Of a stretch of 64,000 bases of DNA, positions 10,265-20,203 are shown piece by piece (the first letter of the stretch is position 1; the number at the start of each line of letters is the position of its first letter). Origin of the DNA: Trichomonas vaginalis G3 (Eukaryota > Parabasalia > Trichomonadida > Trichomonadidae). The stretch covers positions 3,128,879-3,192,878 of the forward strand of contig NC_067206.1 in assembly GCF_026262505.1 (NCBI RefSeq). Reading direction: 5' to 3'. The notes beneath the pieces were generated by a model. The model was not told the origin of the DNA, searched no databases, and saw nothing but the letters and a program-made list of their open reading frames with translations. The position numbers were made by a program, and so were the translations under genes.

Positions 10265-11212
10265 TGTTGCATGCTAAGTTCGGTCAACGATAGAAATTGA
10301 GTGGAAATTAATCGTCGAGGAAGTACGATTAATGGTAAAGTAAAAAATGTTGTGGGATTTTTAATATTATATATTATTTTATAATAAAATTTTTTTGAGT
10401 CATTTTAAGAAGCACATTAATTTTTTGAATTTAAAATTAAAGTAGTGTCAAACGAATTTATCACTTAATTTAATCTCGATTTTCTTAAAATTAATGAAAA
10501 AAAGGTTTTCTGAGAACTTTTGAGAATGGTTTTCAAATTCCATTATTGAAAATATATAGGTATTGTATGAAATTCAATCTATATTTATTTAAAATTTCTA
10601 AATTTTTAATAAAATAACTTTTCAGAGGAATATGATTTGAATGGTTGATTATAAGTATAAAAATGTCTAACGATTTTAAGGAGGGAATTGTTCCGTATGA
10701 GGTATACATCATAACTATATACCATAAGGAACAATTCCCTCTTGATAGCTGGGAACACTTTCTCTGAATAACTTATCATTTTGGAGAAAGTTTCCCAGCT
10801 ATCTATTAGAAACTAAAGGCTTGTGAGGCACTAATATATAATCAGTGCCTCATAGCCTTAGTTTCTTATTAAAACGAGAAAACTTTGTTCGAAATGATAA
10901 ACAATTTCGAACAAGTTTTCTCGTTTTAAGGAGGGAATTGTTCCTTATGAGGTATACATCATAAACTATATACCTCATAAGGAACAATTCCCTCTGATAT
11001 CCTGGATATTTTTGAATATATTTTTTTTAATTAAAAGTCTCAAAAGTAATTATCAAAAGTGATTTTTTAAAAATATCTCCAATTAATTAACTAATTAAAA
11101 GTATTATATTTTTAAAATTAAATAGTTTTTCAATTTTTTTGAAGGAATTGAGATACTTCCCACGACAATAAAATTGAGAGGTTTACATTATGACTGATCT
11201 TAGCATGCAACA
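10265..11212. mobile_element. Non-coding hairpin-chain element 1
   Basis: A 948-bp AT-rich segment inserted in the iteron array. Its ends are inverted copies of TGTTGCATGCTAAGWTCRGTCA (left 10,265 onward; right ending 11,212). It has no reading frame of note. Its middle carries five consecutive hairpins (10,681-10,994). A 4-bp direct repeat (GAAG) abuts both ends, but the repeat-array setting makes the target duplication uncertain. I do not recognise the family; a non-autonomous TIR element is the plainest reading. Confidence 0.7.
10681..10994. repeat. Chain of five tandem hairpins
   Basis: Five near-perfect inverted repeats follow one another with 2-4 nt linkers: 10,681-10,741; 10,744-10,803; 10,808-10,866; 10,871-10,927; 10,931-10,994. 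Starts are 60-64 bp apart. Arms are about 20-26 bp and loops about 8-18 nt. The stem sequences differ, except that the fifth repeats the first (GAGGGAATTGTTCC arm). Confidence 0.9.
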
Positions 11213-11416
11213 GAAGAACTTTTTCTGTTGGAAGGAAAAACTTTTCCTGTCGGAAGGAAGAACTTTTTCTGAAGTTCGACCAAAAAGTTCTCAATTTTCG
11301 AAAATTTGAATGGTTTACGGACGGACAACTGGAAGAGTTCTTCCTGTCGGAAGGAAAAATTTTTTCTGTCGGAAGGAAAATTTTTTCCAGTTGTCGGGAA
11401 AATATTTTCCTGTCGG

Positions 11417-11791
11417 ATGGAAGGACTCGGAATGCCAGAAGGATTTGACGAGGCAGTTTACCTAATTGAAATTAACGACTGCGTAAAAGACTACTTGCGC
11501 AAGGTCATGAAGCCCAAGGTCAAGTTCACCACTATTTCTGGAAGGGCTGCCTTGAATCTCGAGACTTCGACTGGAATTCCAATTGAGGTACCAGACGGGA
11601 CAGCCTACGATGGCATAAAGCAAGCAAAGAAGGAAGCCATTATAAAGTTCTTTGCAAAGCGCCCATGGATACAACTTCCAAACAGAGAGAGTCCAATTCC
11701 ACGAATTATACAAATTCTCAGAGCACTGTTCCACTTCTCTGGTCAACCATTCTACATAACCTGTGAAGGCGACATCCAACCAGTTCAGTAA
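11417..11791 (+). CDS. 124-residue Maverick protein (homologue of 37,111-37,476)
   Basis: The start at 11,417 (MEGLGMPEGFDEAVYLIE) lies just inside the end of the iteron array. From DEAVYLIEIN to the end it aligns along its length with the 121-residue protein at 37,111-37,476, including the blocks STGIPI, AKKEAIIKFFAKRPWI and the ending FSGQPFYITCEGDIQPVQ. Function is unknown. It is transcribed away from the Pro-rich gene across the iterons, so the array may control both. Confidence 0.65.
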   Translation: MEGLGMPEGFDEAVYLIEINDCVKDYLRKVMKPKVKFTTISGRAALNLETSTGIPIEVPDGTAYDGIKQAKKEAIIKFFAKRPWIQLPNRESPIPRIIQILRALFHFSGQPFYITCEGDIQPVQ

Positions 11792-11933
11792 ACCTTAACG
11801 TTTAGAGTAAAAACATTTTTTTATGTTTTTTGTGAAAGTGTCAAAAATAAATTGTTTTCATGAGTTTTCTACGATGTTAGAAAAGTGGTTAGAAAACGTG
11901 TTAGATCTAACATGCTAACATAAACATTATTTT

Positions 11934-12794
11934 TCAATACTTTTTCAGCACTTTTCCGTAGTTATATATGAAAGACAATTCGAGATAAAAGTCATAGTAC
12001 AATGGAATAATATGTTGCACACCATTTGTTGTGAACCAAACTTGAAAGTCAGAGAAACTGTTACTAGGTGGTTCGTAGAATTTAGAAGCAAAGTCATAAA
12101 GGTCCTTACCAATACATAGAAAACTATTGTTGCTTGAACTGAAACTTGCATGACACATAACATTTTGAGGGTCAAACACGTTTCTATAAACTGTCAAATC
12201 TGCTGGTGGAAGTATAAATTTAAATGGACCATCTGGTGGTAATGGTTCGTTCTGGTTTAGTAACCGAAGAAATTGTGCCCAAGAACGTTTGTCTACTTTC
12301 CAAAATAAAAACTCTGTATCTCTTGGAGGGTTAATTTCAATCTTTTGAAATGAAACGGTGGAGTTCATCTTGTCATATTCTAGTTTCAGATAGTATGTTC
12401 CATTTAGTAAAGAGTCGTATTTTTCTTGAAATTCCCAATAATATTTGTTCATTTGAGTTTGAAAGTCATTTAGAGTTTTCTCAAGACTTTCGTCTGAACG
12501 AACTGTAAAGATTCTCATTTCGTCAAATTTGTCTATTAGACCATCAGGACCTTTATACTGCCCATGAAAATATACTGCGAACATAAATGCGTTAGTTCTA
12601 TTTGAAAACAAAACTCTTCTAAATCCTATTGCCTTTGCATCTGAAGGACTTTGAAGCCAACGAATTGGATAGTCAAACCTGTATGCTCGGGATGAAATTT
12701 CTTCATCTGAAATAGTCCTACCAGCATTTGTAAAGATATAGTCTAACGGTTTTGTATCTGCTACTTTTGTTCTTTGTTTTTCAACCTGAAGCAT
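11934..12794 (-). CDS. Second penton-like single-jelly-roll protein, 286 residues
   Basis: An uninterrupted frame starting MLQVEKQRTKVADTKPLDYI. It is a paralogue of the fibre-adjacent jelly-roll protein: both open with a VEK/IEK...TKPLD..FTN block, have FDYPIRWL and KAIGFRR in the first quarter, and end with FQVWFTT.G...IIPLYY.FYLELSFIYNY. The family resembles the vertex (penton) proteins of Polintons by predicted strand order and C-terminal signature; this is inference. The 25-kb element lacks this gene. Confidence 0.65.
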   Translation of the reverse strand: MLQVEKQRTKVADTKPLDYIFTNAGRTISDEEISSRAYRFDYPIRWLQSPSDAKAIGFRRVLFSNRTNAFMFAVYFHGQYKGPDGLIDKFDEMRIFTVRSDESLEKTLNDFQTQMNKYYWEFQEKYDSLLNGTYYLKLEYDKMNSTVSFQKIEINPPRDTEFLFWKVDKRSWAQFLRLLNQNEPLPPDGPFKFILPPADLTVYRNVFDPQNVMCHASFSSSNNSFLCIGKDLYDFASKFYEPPSNSFSDFQVWFTTNGVQHIIPLYYDFYLELSFIYNYGKVLKKY

Positions 12795-12819
12795 TTAATA
12801 TATGTAAAAATATATTGTT

Positions 12820-12921
12820 TTAAAATGGTATGCCATATAGCTTCTTGAATTTGTTAAGAAGTATTTGAACGTATTTTCCATCTGTATCTCTAGTGTTTAC
12901 ATAAGCAAACTCAGCGTACAT
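12820..12921 (-). CDS. 33-residue Maverick micro-protein (arm B copy)
   Basis: Same short frame and position as 7,402-7,503, between the polymerase and the second jelly-roll gene. Its conservation in both arms may reflect recent duplication rather than selection. Confidence 0.35.
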   Translation of the reverse strand: MYAEFAYVNTRDTDGKYVQILLNKFKKLYGIPF

Positions 12922-12937
12922 TTCAAATAAAAATTTT

Positions 12938-15088
12938 TTACTTCATGCAATGTTTTATTTCTGTGCCGTCTTCAAGTATGCCCCAATATTTCCTTTTCGA
13001 TATTACATGAACTTCGGAAAATACCTTATCTAGCTTAAAACAGCCCATCTTTTCACCGACTAAACCCATTTCAATGAGTTTGTTGTACCCTTCTTCGTTC
13101 GTCATGAGTGCGTCAATGTTCTCATAGTAAACCACAACTTTCGATTTGACTTCGGAGAAGAATTTGTTGTAGTTGTCAAGGACTGCCTTTGCGAACTGAG
13201 GGTAAGACCAATGTTCGACAATAGGTTTTAATGTGGTTACTAAGCCACTTTGACCTTGAGTGAATTCGTACTTCAAAACAAAAGGAGAAAACCTTTCAAC
13301 AAAGTTGTCGACCTTCTCATAATGTTTACTCTTCATCTCTTGAGGTTTCTTAATGGAATATCCCCATGTCGAATTCATAAGCAATTTGAGTGTCATTGCA
13401 AGTTTGGGGTTTGAAGCTTTCCTAATATCATACAGTTGTTGTATGACTTTTCCAACTGTATAGTTCCTTCCCGGGAACTCACCATCTTCGTTTGGAATTC
13501 CAGTCGGAATATATTGGACAAACCTCATGTATGCAGCGTTAAGGTCGACATAGTATATCTTTTCGTTTGAGTCGAACTTGTCGCAACCAATTGGTCCAGT
13601 TTGTGGAAATTCAAGTGAGTCTCTTATCTTCTGAGAAACTTCTCCTGTTATCTCATAAACATCGTCGAAGCAACCTGTTTCATATAAAACCTTCTGACCT
13701 AACTCAGATGCTCTCCAATACAATTTGACGTCAATTGGATGTCTCAATGGAAGTTTGTTTTAGCATCTTGAAGTTCTTGCAACCTCATTGGAAGTTCTTC
13801 TGGTTCAGGTTGGTATCCGAACATACCAACCCTTGTGGAACTGTGTACTTCTTTTGTACTAGAACTTTGTCTGGAACAACTTTTGGTCTTGCTAACAATG
13901 AAAAGTTTGTTTCGTCTTTTGGTACAAAACTTTCTGTAAGCTTGTCATTTGGAATTGGTTCCAACAAACCTTTCTCGAAAAGAATGTTTACAGCTCTGAC
14001 AATGTTGCACTTGCCTTTTCCGAACAATGGGTTTGTAAGACTTTCGTTCAACATGAAGTGGTTATGGACAATTATAATCTTCAACCATGGTAAATTGAAC
14101 TCAACAACATAGTCGTCATGTGAAGAACCTTTAGCTGTAGGTATGTTGACTCGGATATTGACATTTGCCAACGGTGCAATTTTTGCCAATTGACCTCTGA
14201 GAATGTACCTTGTCTTCACACATGACTCAAGATACTTCATCTTTTCATCTGTAACAAGACCAGAGTTCCTGAGACATGTAAGAATACAAGGTTCATTGAC
14301 AATTGTTTCAATTGAATTGTAAATTCCATACCTTGTCAAGTCAATGTCAGACTTATTTATGAAGGGGAAGTATCCAGCATGTTGTCTGACTGCTTGAGGG
14401 TTAGGTTGGTACCATTCGAACTTGACACTTGCAATTCCTTCAATTGCATTCAAAATGTCTGAGTCGGAGTCAACCATTTGTTCTCTCTTTGTAGTCTTGA
14501 AAGCGTCAAGAAGTTTTGCGGCTGTTTGTTCATTGCCATGTGCATAGTAAATGTACCATCCAAATCTGTTATGGTCAATCTGAGATTGTGTCCTTTCTTA
14601 TTTCCGTCTTGAATTGCAGCAAGTACACCCATGAAGCCTTCTTTGTTCTTTCCTTCGTCAAAGTTTACTGTAAAGGTTCGACCAGATGTAATTTGACTTC
14701 TAACTTCACGATACTTTTCATATGCATATCTTGTTCTTTCCATGGGAGCATGTGCGTCTTCACTTTTTCCTTTTTTCCTTCTCAAAGGATGCAATTGTTC
14801 GTCATGTTTCCAGTAGAATCTGGCAAAGCCGTCGTGTCCTTCAACTTGAGGTTCACTAACATCGAAAGGCATGTCCATAAGACGTTCTTCTTCTAACCTC
14901 TCTAGTCTGTTTGGATAATTGGCACGTGCTGTTTCCGAATCCATTTCGTAGCGAAGACCAGACAATTTGTCATAGACTTTTATGGGTCTTCCCTTCCTAT
15001 ATTTAAAATTCTTCGAAACTCTCCAACCATATCTTTGTAACTCTGCTTTTATTCTAGCAGACTTTCTATCCATTCTATATGGGGGCAT
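12938..15088 (-). pseudogene. Compact family-B DNA polymerase (arm B copy, broken)
   Basis: Copy of the compact Maverick polymerase (see 33,007-35,158). The start at 15,088 follows a TTTTTATAAAA leader identical to the one at 33,007. Motif A (VDLNAAYMRF), motif B (LLMNSTWGYSIKKP) and a motif-C region near YYENIDALMT are readable. About two breaks. Confidence 0.75.
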
Positions 15089-15117
15089 TTTTATAAAAAT
15101 AAAAAATATTTTTTTCT

Positions 15118-15701
15118 TTACTTTACATAACCGCCTGCTGCCATAAGTCTTTGACGCCAACCCATACCAGCTAATGAAGGTTGACTTGGTTTAGTTTGGA
15201 AACTAAACTTTGGTTTTGGTTTATCTTCAGTTTTTGGTTTTTCTTCTTCTATCGGTTTTTCGTCACTTTTCGGTTCCTCTGACTTTACTTCACTTGCAGG
15301 AACAGTTGTGTCGTCAACATCTTCATAAATATATATGCCATTTGTTTTTGTTTTCCTTTCAACTTTTTGTGTTTGTTGTAAAGTTTAGAATATTTCGACT
15401 CTAAGTCAATGAGATGTTCTATAATGAACTGTTGGTCAGTGAAGTAAACTTTTCATCTGTTGTCTCGAAAGCTCCTTCAGACTTCAATATTTTATTTGTG
15501 AGAGTCTGTTTCTTTTTTTGAGATACTAGCCGTTCCATTTTTATGAAAAGTGACTTTATAGTTAGGGTTTGTATTTCCAGACCTGGCACTTTCTATTATT
15601 GAATTTTTCTCTTCATCTGTAAGTTCTTTGACAGGTTTTGACAATGGTTCTGAACTTTTTGTTTGTGGTGTCAAATCTACCGTTTCAACTTCTTCGGTCA
15701 T
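15118..15701 (-). pseudogene. Acidic 194-residue Maverick protein (arm B copy, broken)
   Basis: Copy of 32,393-32,977, with the same opening (MTEEVETVDLTPQTKSSEPL) and GWRQRLMAAGGYVK ending. Broken here. Confidence 0.6.
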
Positions 15702-15720
15702 TTCATCTCAGTAAAAAAAT

Positions 15721-15873
15721 TTAGTTTGGTTTGTTTTCAACTGGTTGTTTAGGTTTTTTAAGTCGGTCTAAAACTTCCTGAGGTATAGGAAGAACTTGAC
15801 AAACACGTGGTGTAACTGCTGGAAGCCGACAAATCCATCTTGAACTTATTTGTCTCAATGCTGCATTGTTCAT
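15721..15873 (-). CDS. 50-residue Maverick small protein (arm B copy)
   Basis: Same frame as 4,445-4,597. It lies between the acidic protein and the 133-residue protein with the same TTTTTATTGAGATGAA leader. Function unknown. Confidence 0.5.
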   Translation of the reverse strand: MNNAALRQISSRWICRLPAVTPRVCQVLPIPQEVLDRLKKPKQPVENKPN

Positions 15874-15892
15874 TTCATCTCAATAAAAAACT

Positions 15893-16294
15893 TTACATTC
15901 CCCACGTTTGAGGCGGTTGAGGTTGGTTATTGTTTACCCACTGTTGTGCATGGTTATATCCTCTGTTAAAGAATCTTTCACCTTGGTCCATATAGTGTCC
16001 TGCTTGGTTATAGTAGTCATTTGCTTTGTTATAATAGTTTCCTGCTTGTCTTCCTACATTGTCCATCCATCCTTGAACTTTTCCTCTTGTTTCAGGATTT
16101 GGAATAAGATTTGTTGCATCTCGTGCTACATCCCAACCTTTCTGTACAGTTTGTATAATAGGTTGTGCTTTCTCTTTAAGTATACCTAATGTACTCAAAA
16201 TCTTCCTTCCAACTCCAAATACACCTCTGGCTATTGTTCCCACTGCGGGCAAAAATCTGGATGCAACTCCTGCTAATGCGCCAAATAAACCCAT
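15893..16294 (-). CDS. 133-residue glycine/alanine-rich Maverick protein
   Basis: Uninterrupted and nearly identical to 31,813-32,214 (described there). It is divergent from the integrase gene across a 19-bp gap. Confidence 0.6.
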   Translation of the reverse strand: MGLFGALAGVASRFLPAVGTIARGVFGVGRKILSTLGILKEKAQPIIQTVQKGWDVARDATNLIPNPETRGKVQGWMDNVGRQAGNYYNKANDYYNQAGHYMDQGERFFNRGYNHAQQWVNNNQPQPPQTWGM

Positions 16295-16313
16295 TTCTTA
16301 TGGGTTAAAAAAA

Positions 16314-17272
16314 TGACGAATCCAAACAAGGACCCCTATGTTTCTAAGGCAACAAAAAAAGCACTCATGATAAAAATCTTTAGTTCAACACCAAATGCTT
16401 GGTTTTATGGATATCTTGGAAAACATTCCGAGAGTTAGAACAGATGGACCTCCATACTGGTTAATATTTGTTGGTCAAAACACAAGATACTGTGAAGCCA
16501 TACCATTATGGTCCAAAAATATTTTAGATGTGAAAACTGCTTTGACAATATTCGTTGACAAATACCATCCAACAAAACTGACATCTGACTGTGAAAGTTC
16601 TTTCAAATCAGATGATGTAAAAAACTATCTGCGTTCAAAAAATGTAAACCAATATTTCATTGTCGACCAAAACCATTCTGCTCTTGGTGTCATTGACGGA
16701 TGTATAAAAATGTTAAGAGACTTAAACCAACCACAAGGTGGTGAAGCAAATGAAATGTCATATGACGACAAGTATAGACACTTCTCCATGGCAAAGATGA
16801 GACAAGTTTTAAATATTTACAATAACCGTAAACAAAAAGGTTTGGGAAACCACTCCCCCGAAGAAATGAAAAACAACCCTGACTTAGAGAAAGACTATAT
16901 ATTTAATAATTTAGTCAAAAGAGACAAACAAGAAAGAATGCCGGGCTTCAAACTTCAGAAAGGTGACAAAGTAAAATAGAAATACCTAAACGCGACCCAT
17001 ATGAAAATACTATTGACTATGACAACAATGGGAACTCGACAGGTACTCACATTCGTGTTCGTAAAAATAGAAGAAAGTATACAAGAGAATATTATGAAGT
17101 TTTAGGCAAACATGGCAAAATGTACACACTGCAAGCAGAAGATAAAACTACTATTGTCAGACCTCGTTTCAAACTTGTCAAAGTTCAAGGTGGTATACTT
17201 TCAAAGACAGTTCCTAACAAATATAAGACAACTCCTGACGAATATGCTAAAGAAGTTGAAAATGACGACTAA
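16314..17272 (+). pseudogene. Retroviral-type integrase (arm B copy, broken)
   Basis: Copy of the integrase at 30,836-31,795 with the catalytic core and C-terminal basic domain recognisable. One or two breaks. It converges with the fibre gene so that the two stop codons overlap. Confidence 0.75.
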
Positions 17273-19071
17273 GCAATTCTATACCATGCGTAAACTGTCA
17301 TGTAAGGTGGCATGTATTCTTTACTTTGTCCCGTTGTTTGTGTATATCCTGAAACGAAATGTGTATGGTTTCCTTCTCCCTGCGTGTCACTCCAGTAACA
17401 ATTTATAGCAAACTTAACGTCGTCTTTAACATCATATCCTTTACCTTTTGTCATTCCTGACCAATCCCAATATCTATGCTTATGCCAACCTGCTTGAGAT
17501 GTACTTAAATCTATGTAGTGACTGTGTGCAGGTAAATTTTCACCTGAAATCGTTTTACTTCCACCTGTTTCCTTTGAAGAGTTTGCACAATACAAAAACC
17601 TGTCGACTATTTGTTCCCATGCACCAACACCAAACATTACTTGAGGACCTCTTGCATCCATAGATGTATAAATAGAACCTACTGGGTTCATTAAATCAAA
17701 CATATGAGATATTATAGGATTGTCTCTTTTGAACTTAAAATATAGTGCAACTATTTCAGGTTTCTTCTGGTTTGTGTCAGAATATTTTTTATAATATAAT
17801 CTTATGTTTTCAGGGTGGGTAAAATCTTGACTATAATATTTATTTCTGTCATCTGTATAATAATATACTATTCTCGTTTTTTCTATTGCATTATATCTTT
17901 TATATCTATAATAATCTAAATATAATGTTAGCTTTTGTTCATCTACATGTGGTGTTCTGACGTCATCTCCATAGTCATAATAATATGGTGCTGGAGCTGG
18001 GTCAGGCAATGTCATATCTGTCATTTCATAAACTCTTAAATATTTCTTTTGTTCGTCTCCATATAAGTTTAAGTAGCAGTTGTTGTCTAATGGAACTTTA
18101 ACTTGTGTACCATCATTCTTTTTATAGCTTACATACATTTCATTGTTATTTTTCGGAATGAGTTTATACCGTGTACCATTTTCTAAGGACTGTACCAACT
18201 GCCATCTAAAATATTTATTTTCTTCATTGACAGAAAAGTCACCAACAATAGTTTCAATATTTTTTGTTCCTATCAAACTTTGGTATATTTCATTGACATA
18301 TGTTTTATCTGCTTTATTTTCAAGGCTAACGTTTAAGTCTGTTATTTCAGAAGATGTATGTGTATGTCCAACGTCACTTTTCCTGTTTAAGGTTTCTTGT
18401 AAGTTTGTAATATTTGCAATGGTATGTGTATGTCCAACGTCACTTTTCCTGTTTAAGGTTTCTTGTAAGTTTGTAATATTTGCAATGGTATGTGTATGTC
18501 CAACGTCACTTTTCCTGTTTAAGGTTTCTTGTAAGTTTGTAATATCAGATATAGAATGTGTATGAGTCTTATCTGCTTTTGTCTCTAATGTTTCCTTAAG
18601 ACTTGGTTTTTGGTTAATATAATGTATATGAGTCTTTTTAGAATATTCGTTTTCAGCTCTTGTCACTTCACTTGACATTTTATTGTCAACATATGTTTTG
18701 TCTGCTAGTTCAGGATGAGTATGTTCTTTTGTTGCATAAGCATTGTTAGCTCTTTCTTCTTCTTTTGCTATTGCATCGTCTACATATTCTTTGTCAGCTT
18801 TGTTGTCAACATCTGCTTTCAAAAGAAGTTCATTTATAGGTTTCTCGTTTAAAGTTCCTTTTGTTGGATTTATACAGACAGTATTGTTCTTATTGTCTTG
18901 AAATAGAAACTCATCTGTTATAAGGTTTAATGTCAGTTTTAAGTTTCCATCCTTTAAAGTTTCAGATATCTTAGAATAGTTTGAAAAGTTTGTTGTGTTC
19001 TTATTTAGAGCTTGCATAATGAGTTGTCGGTTGTGTTGTATTTCTCGCATAGACGCTGTTTCATTTGACAT
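17269..19071 (-). CDS. Phage-like fibre protein, 600 residues
   Basis: The best whole example of the fibre in the window. Residues 1-90 form a virion-proximal part. Residues about 90-270 hold repeated modules of the form KADK.YVD and HTHT, including three tandem 22-residue units ending NRKSDVGHTHT. A middle region (about 270-460) is Tyr-rich. The C-terminal 140 residues read like a phage collar or receptor-binding tip (PVGSIYTSMDARGP, FGVGAWEQIVDRFLYC, LPAHSHY, NHTHF). His-x-His motifs bind metal in the T4 gp37 needle, so a trimeric metal-stabilised fibre is likely. Divergent from the jelly-roll gene at 19,090, overlapping stop with the integrase. Confidence 0.8.
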   Translation of the reverse strand: MSNETASMREIQHNRQLIMQALNKNTTNFSNYSKISETLKDGNLKLTLNLITDEFLFQDNKNNTVCINPTKGTLNEKPINELLLKADVDNKADKEYVDDAIAKEEERANNAYATKEHTHPELADKTYVDNKMSSEVTRAENEYSKKTHIHYINQKPSLKETLETKADKTHTHSISDITNLQETLNRKSDVGHTHTIANITNLQETLNRKSDVGHTHTIANITNLQETLNRKSDVGHTHTSSEITDLNVSLENKADKTYVNEIYQSLIGTKNIETIVGDFSVNEENKYFRWQLVQSLENGTRYKLIPKNNNEMYVSYKKNDGTQVKVPLDNNCYLNLYGDEQKKYLRVYEMTDMTLPDPAPAPYYYDYGDDVRTPHVDEQKLTLYLDYYRYKRYNAIEKTRIVYYYTDDRNKYYSQDFTHPENIRLYYKKYSDTNQKKPEIVALYFKFKRDNPIISHMFDLMNPVGSIYTSMDARGPQVMFGVGAWEQIVDRFLYCANSSKETGGSKTISGENLPAHSHYIDLSTSQAGWHKHRYWDWSGMTKGKGYDVKDDVKFAINCYWSDTQGEGNHTHFVSGYTQTTGQSKEYMPPYMTVYAWYRIA

Positions 19072-19089
19072 TTTTATTATAGATAAAAT

Positions 19090-19938
19090 ATGCTTCCAAT
19101 AGAAAAAGAAAATTCTAGAGTTGCTACAACTAAACCATTAGATGAACTTTTTACTAATGTCGGTCAAAAGTTTGAGACAGATACCGTAAAGCATGAAGGC
19201 TATCGTTTTGACTACCCATTAAGATGGCTAAGAGACCCATCTGTCACAAAAGCTATTGGCTTTCGAAGAATAAAGTTCATTTCAGAAGCCATACATGGTT
19301 TCCCATTTACGGTCGGTTTTGAAGTTCGATACTATAACAAAGAAAAACGTATATATGAGAAATTTGAACAGGGAAAACTTTTACAAGTTAGTTTGCTTAT
19401 AAATTTAGAAACAACTCTTCAAGCTTTTCAAGAAAAAATAAACGATATCTATATCGAATATGCAAACCAGTATAACATTGACGAAGGAGAATACCATCTC
19501 GATATTATTTATGACAGGAAAAATGCAACTGTTAAAATCAATAAAATAGAAGACCTTGGAGAAAACGTTTATATTTCTACAAAATATAACAACTTGGCAT
19601 GGTATAGATTTATGAGGATGTTAAATCAGCCTGCAGCATATCCAGTACACCCGGACTATTATGAAGTCGAAAACCCTAATGGAACATATGAAAATATTTT
19701 CGACCAAGATGCTATTATTGTTCATGCTTCATTTTCTGGCGCCCAAAACTCTTTCTTATGCTTGGCAAATGACTTTTACGAAAAACCTACAAAGTTATAT
19801 GAACCGCCGAGTGGAAGTATTTCAGACTTTCAAGTATGGTTTACTACAGATGGAAGAAAAAGAATAATTCCATTATACCATGCGTTTTACTTAGAACTTA
19901 GTTTCATATACAACTACTATCGAACGATAAAAATATAA
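19090..19938 (+). CDS. Penton-like single-jelly-roll minor capsid protein, 282 residues
   Basis: An uninterrupted frame (MLPIEKENSRVATTKPLDEL) rich in aromatic and beta-prone segments. The last 50 residues (SISDFQVWFTTDGRKRIIPL and on) match the C-terminal strand pattern of Polinton vertex proteins such as 56,174-57,004 (NVTFTLVDFQDQPVRLLSP). It is transcribed divergently from the fibre across 18 bp, as expected for a vertex protein and the fibre it would anchor. That functional link is inference. Confidence 0.65.
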   Translation: MLPIEKENSRVATTKPLDELFTNVGQKFETDTVKHEGYRFDYPLRWLRDPSVTKAIGFRRIKFISEAIHGFPFTVGFEVRYYNKEKRIYEKFEQGKLLQVSLLINLETTLQAFQEKINDIYIEYANQYNIDEGEYHLDIIYDRKNATVKINKIEDLGENVYISTKYNNLAWYRFMRMLNQPAAYPVHPDYYEVENPNGTYENIFDQDAIIVHASFSGAQNSFLCLANDFYEKPTKLYEPPSGSISDFQVWFTTDGRKRIIPLYHAFYLELSFIYNYYRTIKI

Positions 19939-19942
19939 TTTT

Positions 19943-20185
19943 TTAATACGGTTGAGGTGTTGGATTTGGTTGCCAACTAGACTGTGGTGCAGGTTCAGGC
20001 TGTTGTATAACAGGAGCTTGTTCTTCTGGTTCAGGGTCTTTAGGTATAATACCAACGAACTGACCTACTCTTTTACCAATATTTTTGACTCCGTTCCAAA
20101 TTCCTCTTCCTACGGTTTTTATTCCATTCCATATACCTCTTCCAACTCTTCTGAAGAAGTTTCCAATACTACTGAAGAAACCCAT
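19943..20185 (-). CDS. 80-residue basic amphipathic protein (arm B copy)
   Basis: Uninterrupted copy of 25,492-25,734. It contains two tandem GRGIWNGIKTV / GRGIWNGVKNI repeats. See that entry. Confidence 0.6.
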   Translation of the reverse strand: MGFFSSIGNFFRRVGRGIWNGIKTVGRGIWNGVKNIGKRVGQFVGIIPKDPEPEEQAPVIQQPEPAPQSSWQPNPTPQPY

Positions 20186-20203
20186 TTTACTATATGTAAA
20201 AAT

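Larger units (their letters stand above)
10205..11426. repeat. 22-bp iteron array (split by an insertion)
   Basis: Roughly ten units built on the imperfect palindrome TTCCTGTCGGAAGGAA occur at 10,205-10,264, 11,213-11,273 and 11,341-11,426. They lie between the divergent starts of the Pro-rich gene and the 124-residue gene. A hairpin-chain element (10,265-11,212) has landed inside. The 25-kb element has a different 21-bp array in exactly this position (37,477-37,688). Confidence 0.8.
8450..11878. other. Central loop between inverted Maverick arms A and B
   Basis: This 3.4-kb stretch is flanked on both sides by the same sequence in opposite orientation and is itself mostly single-copy. It contains two minus-strand genes (8,518-9,392), duplicated short repeats, a decayed Pro-rich gene, an iteron array split by a hairpin-chain element, and a plus-strand gene (11,417-11,791). 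The last three have counterparts in the same order after the polymerase of the 25-kb element (37,111-38,307). The loop is therefore a shortened right half of a Maverick, not foreign DNA. Confidence 0.6.

Noticed and set aside
18143-18565. Antisense frames of repeated Cys/Phe-rich units over the fibre repeats (also 1,756-2,178 and 28,177-28,608)
   Set aside because: They exist only where the 66-bp fibre repeats lie and mirror their period; the fibre frame is the supported one.
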